Translations under genes and position numbers: made by a program | Origin: Marinobacter sp. EhC06 | Lineage (GTDB): Bacteria; Pseudomonadota; Gammaproteobacteria; Pseudomonadales; Oleiphilaceae | DNA length: 64,000 nucleotides | NCBI RefSeq assembly: GCF_001650915.1 | Contig: NZ_LXYO01000036.1 | Location: forward strand, 90,050 to 154,049 | Direction of reading: 5' to 3' | The notes under the pieces: model-generated | What the model saw: the letters and a program-made list of their open reading frames with translations, nothing else | What the model was told of the DNA's origin: nothing | Database searches by the model: none | Part shown: positions 61,323-64,000 of the stretch, piece after piece | Layout: the number at the start of each line of letters is the position of its first letter | Numbering within the stretch: position 1 is the first letter of the stretch

Positions 61323-61330
61323 TTGTTTTT
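61323..61330 (-). promoter_or_regulatory. Possible Hfq/Crc CA-motif in the porin leader
   Basis: The minus strand has AAAAACAA, a perfect AANAANAA, 21-28 bases before the porin start. In Pseudomonas such motifs are bound by Hfq-Crc to block translation. The assignment is inference from one match in an AT-rich leader. Confidence 0.3.
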
Positions 61331-61827
61331 GTACTCGCGCCGCGCGGGTGGTGAGCACGGCTGGTATTTTTGTTCAGGAGGTAGTGTATTCGGCTTGTCT
61401 TTTCGGGACGTTGGCTTTTTTGACAAAAATGAGTGTCGGCAAAACCATGTATAAATACGCGATTGTCACATGGAAAGAATTCGCTCAGTTTCATAGCGAC
61501 TAAAGGAAGTAGTGGTGCTAGCATCCACCGAAGTTCGCCTTTAAATACCGCAAAAGCCTAGAGTGGATGCCATTGTGTTTCAGCGCTGTTCTATTGGGCA
61601 CAGGTGCCGACCCTAAAAAGCTTGTTACTTGTCCGCTAGACTTATTGCAACATCGTTGTCTACTAGGAAGCCATGCTGGACGCGGTCCCCTTGCGAATTT
61701 TGACGCCACTTGGCATGACTATCTATAGAATGCTTTGGGTTATTGGTGTCGGGAAATTTTACAGTCCTATGTTTGGCCTAAAGCGACGAAAAAAAGAAAA
61801 CGTTTGAATACATAAACATGAAGTTTC

Positions 61828-61843
61828 TGGCCGTTTTTTTGCT
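61828..61843 (+). promoter_or_regulatory. Sigma-54-like promoter before the PEP-CTERM gene
   Basis: TGGCCGTTTTTTTGCT has GG, ten bases, GC, and matches TGGC and TTGCT of the -24/-12 consensus. It lies 82 bases upstream of the ATG. The rest of 61303-61924 (622 bases, less GC-rich than flanks) holds the porin promoter region and no supported gene. Confidence 0.5.
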
Positions 61844-61924
61844 TTTTGTTAGATATGGAGTCGTTGTGGATTAGTGGTTGCAACAACGATTTATCAACCG
61901 GATTTAGTTTTTGGGGAAAAAATC

Positions 61925-62515
61925 ATGACTTCGATGCTTCGCAGTAAGTTGGCCAGTATCGTTCTAACATTTGTTGGGCTGGCACCTCTGACCGCATCCG
62001 CTGGGTTGCTGACATTTCAGGGGGCGACGTTTTCCTCATCGTGGGCCGGAAACACGATGAATCTTCAGATTGATGCTGATCCTGCCGACCTCACAGGTGA
62101 TTGGGCCAGTGCGCTCACGATTGATTCTATCGCTATCAACGATGTGGGAGCAGTCTCCAGTCCAAGTGATATCTTTCTGGCTGGTCCTGGTACATTTGGA
62201 GGTAACATTAATGGCTGGGGTTTAAATGCCAATGGATGCCAGGCGCTGACCGGTGGAATCAATCACCCATGTTGGACTGGTTCAGCGAACTTGGCCGACG
62301 GTATGCTGTTTTCCTTTACCTTTGACTCGGGCGTTGCCAACTACACTGACACACCGCACCTGAAGGTTCGCTTTCTGGATGAAAGCGGAAAAAAAGCAGG
62401 CAGTCTGCTTTCCATGGATCTCGGGCCCAGCGTACAAGTGCCGGAGCCGGGTTCGCTGGCACTTCTAGGATTTGGTCTGTTATCGCTAGTCGGCCTTCGC
62501 AGAAGGCGTGTCTGA
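61925..62515 (+). CDS. PEP-CTERM sorting domain protein
   Basis: The 196-residue protein has a signal peptide (residues 1-26, ending in TASA), a small beta-rich domain, and a C-terminal tripartite sorting signal: VPEPGSLALLGFG, a hydrophobic helix and RRRR. It is processed by an exosortase and sent to the surface or matrix. The exosortase is not in the window. ATG 61925 was chosen for the signal peptide; a longer frame exists. It sits among accessory DNA. Confidence 0.85.
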   Translation: MTSMLRSKLASIVLTFVGLAPLTASAGLLTFQGATFSSSWAGNTMNLQIDADPADLTGDWASALTIDSIAINDVGAVSSPSDIFLAGPGTFGGNINGWGLNANGCQALTGGINHPCWTGSANLADGMLFSFTFDSGVANYTDTPHLKVRFLDESGKKAGSLLSMDLGPSVQVPEPGSLALLGFGLLSLVGLRRRRV

Positions 62516-62672
62516 TACCACCTCAACACCTGTAGTGCGCCCCCCTTATTATGCTCTGCCCTTGGAAATCGGACATCGATCTGACTTCCAGGGGCAGCAG
62601 TAAAATTCATTAAGCGTTAGATTATTTCTGCAATTACCGACTTAGCTGGTTGCACTCTCAGCTTTTTGAGTC

Positions 62673-63113
62673 ATGTCATCGTCAGATTCAAGCCTGTCGA
62701 CTTTGCACTTATTGCAGCCCCGGTTGGATTCCGGTATTTCAGAGAACACCCAGAACCATGAGCAGGCCTATCTCACAGCAGTATTTAACGAGCTGATCCG
62801 GCAAGGCCATTGGAAAGGGAAAAACCCGTTGGAAAAGTTACGTCGACTGAAAATCGACGAGCCCGAACTGCCGTTCCAGTCCTGCTTCAGCGCCTTCAGA
62901 TCCGCCCTTGAGAGAGGCGGCATCAAATTAACAAAAGGGCAACTGACTCATATTTGCAGGCACACGCTCGCCAGTCACTTCGTGATGAATGGAGGTCATA
63001 TACTGACACTGCAGAAAGGCCTGGGACATTCAGATCTGAAGCTGACAATGCGGTATGCGCATCTGGCCCCGGATTACTTGAATGAAGTCGCCGAGAAAGG
63101 ATCTCTGGCCTGA
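62673..63113 (+). pseudogene. Deleted remnant of a P2-type tyrosine integrase
   Basis: The 146-residue frame has an N-terminal core-binding piece (ISENTQNHEQAYLTAVFNEL, then GKNPLEKLRRLK) joined straight to the C-terminal catalytic end (LTHICRHTLASHF with the HxxR, GLGHSDLKLTMRYAH with His and Tyr). The segment with the first catalytic Arg and the Lys is missing, so recombination is not possible as is. The true N-terminus is also absent. It marks an old prophage or island site; no attachment repeat was seen. Frame is kept across the deletion. Confidence 0.75.
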
Positions 63114-63472
63114 GCAATGAATTCAAGCTGCAGTTTTATCAAGTCCGCGCTTATAGTGCCGGGTTTGGAAGGGAAGTAGGGCTTTCATAAACGGCCTGAG
63201 ATCGTGATCGAGACTCTAGGATTGTGCCAGCCCGTCGATACGCTCCCGGGACAAACGCTCAGGAAGGTTCGCCTTCGCATCAGAGGCGACGGGACACAGC
63301 CCTGATGCCAGACTTCAAGGGCTGCTTTTACAACCTCTTGGTCTGTCACACGGTCGAGTCCTTTGTGTGCGACGTTAAGTAAGGAATTCGTGAAATATCC
63401 GCGTTGATTTCGTTGTCGAGGTTTTTATAGTTTTGGGCATTTTTTCTTGCCAATCAAAACCATTTGCCGGAT
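63114..63472. other. Gap without a supported gene
   Basis: These 359 bases between the integrase remnant and the DUF3800 remnant show only short frames. A minus-strand stretch around 63210-63320 reads like decayed mobile-element protein in two frames, but I cannot assign it. Confidence 0.4.
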
Positions 63473-63991
63473 TCAACGAAACATGTACACCGACGATTTT
63501 TGAGATATTCCGTCATTGACAGTTATGCCGCCGGAGTACCTGAAAACTCCGTTGTTTTTCTCAACCTGGTATCTGTACTGGAGATTTCTTAGCCGATCTG
63601 AATATCGAGATTTGATCAGAGCATCCTTTTGATGCAGATGTATCGACTGAATATAACCGTCACAGTAGGTTTTGGTGGCTATGGGAAATAGCAAACTCGA
63701 TGAAATCCAGTCTACCATTTGCAGTCCTGCGTGGTTCTCGCTGTGGCCGAATAAGGGCATCTCCAGAACTCTGTCATACCGGTCTCCATTCACCTTGAAC
63801 TTCTGGGTGAAGACGGATTGGGATACATTTTGATTCTGTGCAGGAGTGCGTGAGTCCGCAATTACAATTCCATTTCCTTCTCGCTCCTCAAGGAAAGACT
63901 GGAATGCTTCACAAATCTTTTGTATCGACGCGGAGTAAACTTTCTTTCCGTCGAAAGCCCTATGTGTCAGCGTAGTTGTCGCCTGAATATT
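63473..63991 (-). pseudogene. DUF3800 gene, broken, 3' part
   Basis: The minus strand is open from 63991 down to the stop at 63473, and reads as the C-terminal half of a DUF3800 protein, with ADSRTPAQN, the conserved PLFGHSENHAGLQMVDWISS and a following helix. A TGA in frame at 63992-63994 precedes it and there is no ATG, GTG or TTG start before 63793. So the gene is cut by a stop or frameshift, or the 5' part continues in another frame outside the window. DUF3800 proteins are often found in mobile DNA and defence islands; function is unknown. Confidence 0.6.
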
Positions 63992-64000
63992 TCAGAGGAC

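Noticed and set aside
61384..61506. 40-codon frame from GTG after AGGAGG
   Set aside because: The ribosome site is only two bases from the start, no terminator follows, and composition is not coding-like.
63200..63330. Decayed transposase-like reading on the minus strand
   Set aside because: Two frames each read plausibly for a short stretch but contain stops; too little to name an element.

Overview
The window is chromosomal DNA from a gammaproteobacterium, most likely Marinobacter or a close relative. The evidence is the GC-rich coding style, the FadL-type outer membrane proteins, the PEP-CTERM protein, and two gene orders that I recall from Pseudomonas aeruginosa: trmB / hemW-rdgB-DUF4426-metW-metX / yggT-proC-yggS / pilT-pilU, and pyrE-crc-rph-yicC-gmk-rpoZ-spoT-ridA-oxyR-recG. 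The genus is an inference. No rRNA, tRNA or CRISPR array was seen.

Layout. 1-12970: an AraC-type regulator cut by the left edge, an orphan 30-residue peptide gene with its own terminator, a metabolic stretch (YbfF-like esterase, strictosidine-synthase/SMP-30-like protein, acyl-CoA thioesterase, MDR oxidoreductase, CPA1 antiporter, TcdA, acyl-CoA dehydrogenase, SDR), an ECF sigma/ChrR anti-sigma pair with a self-directed promoter, and a second AraC-type regulator. 12977-20748: polyamine genes speA and speE (divergent), ammonium genes glnK-amtB behind a sigma-54-type promoter, then ubiK, a comM/yifB-like gene and trmB. 20767-30998: a compact minus-strand operon from metX down to a small membrane protein, a dynamin-like GTPase, yggT-proC, yggS, then pilT and pilU on the plus strand. 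32458-41194: FadL porin, polA, small envelope proteins, a phasin-like protein, pyrE and crc. 41432-53454: rph, yicC, an RluA-type synthase, gmk, rpoZ, spoT, ridA, a YeeZ-like epimerase, oxyR, recG and a YbaK/HDOD protein. 53799-61302: DUF2489 protein, a molybdopterin oxidoreductase, and a pair made of a 1075-residue multi-Ig lipoprotein and a second FadL-like porin. 61302-64000: a less GC-rich accessory end with a PEP-CTERM protein behind a sigma-54-like site, a gutted P2-type integrase and the 3' part of a broken DUF3800 gene.

Most genes are housekeeping. The less expected material is between genes. Two copies of a folded repeat (31077-31184 and 41208-41315) have outer arms of different sequence that are each perfectly self-complementary, and two inner hairpins that covary between the copies. 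Two orphan minus-strand terminators with promoter-like sequence suggest small RNAs, one behind a Fur-box-like site (about 7503-7600) and one at about 53481-53634. The 30-residue peptide gene at 961 is also unexplained. Function in all of these is inference from sequence only.
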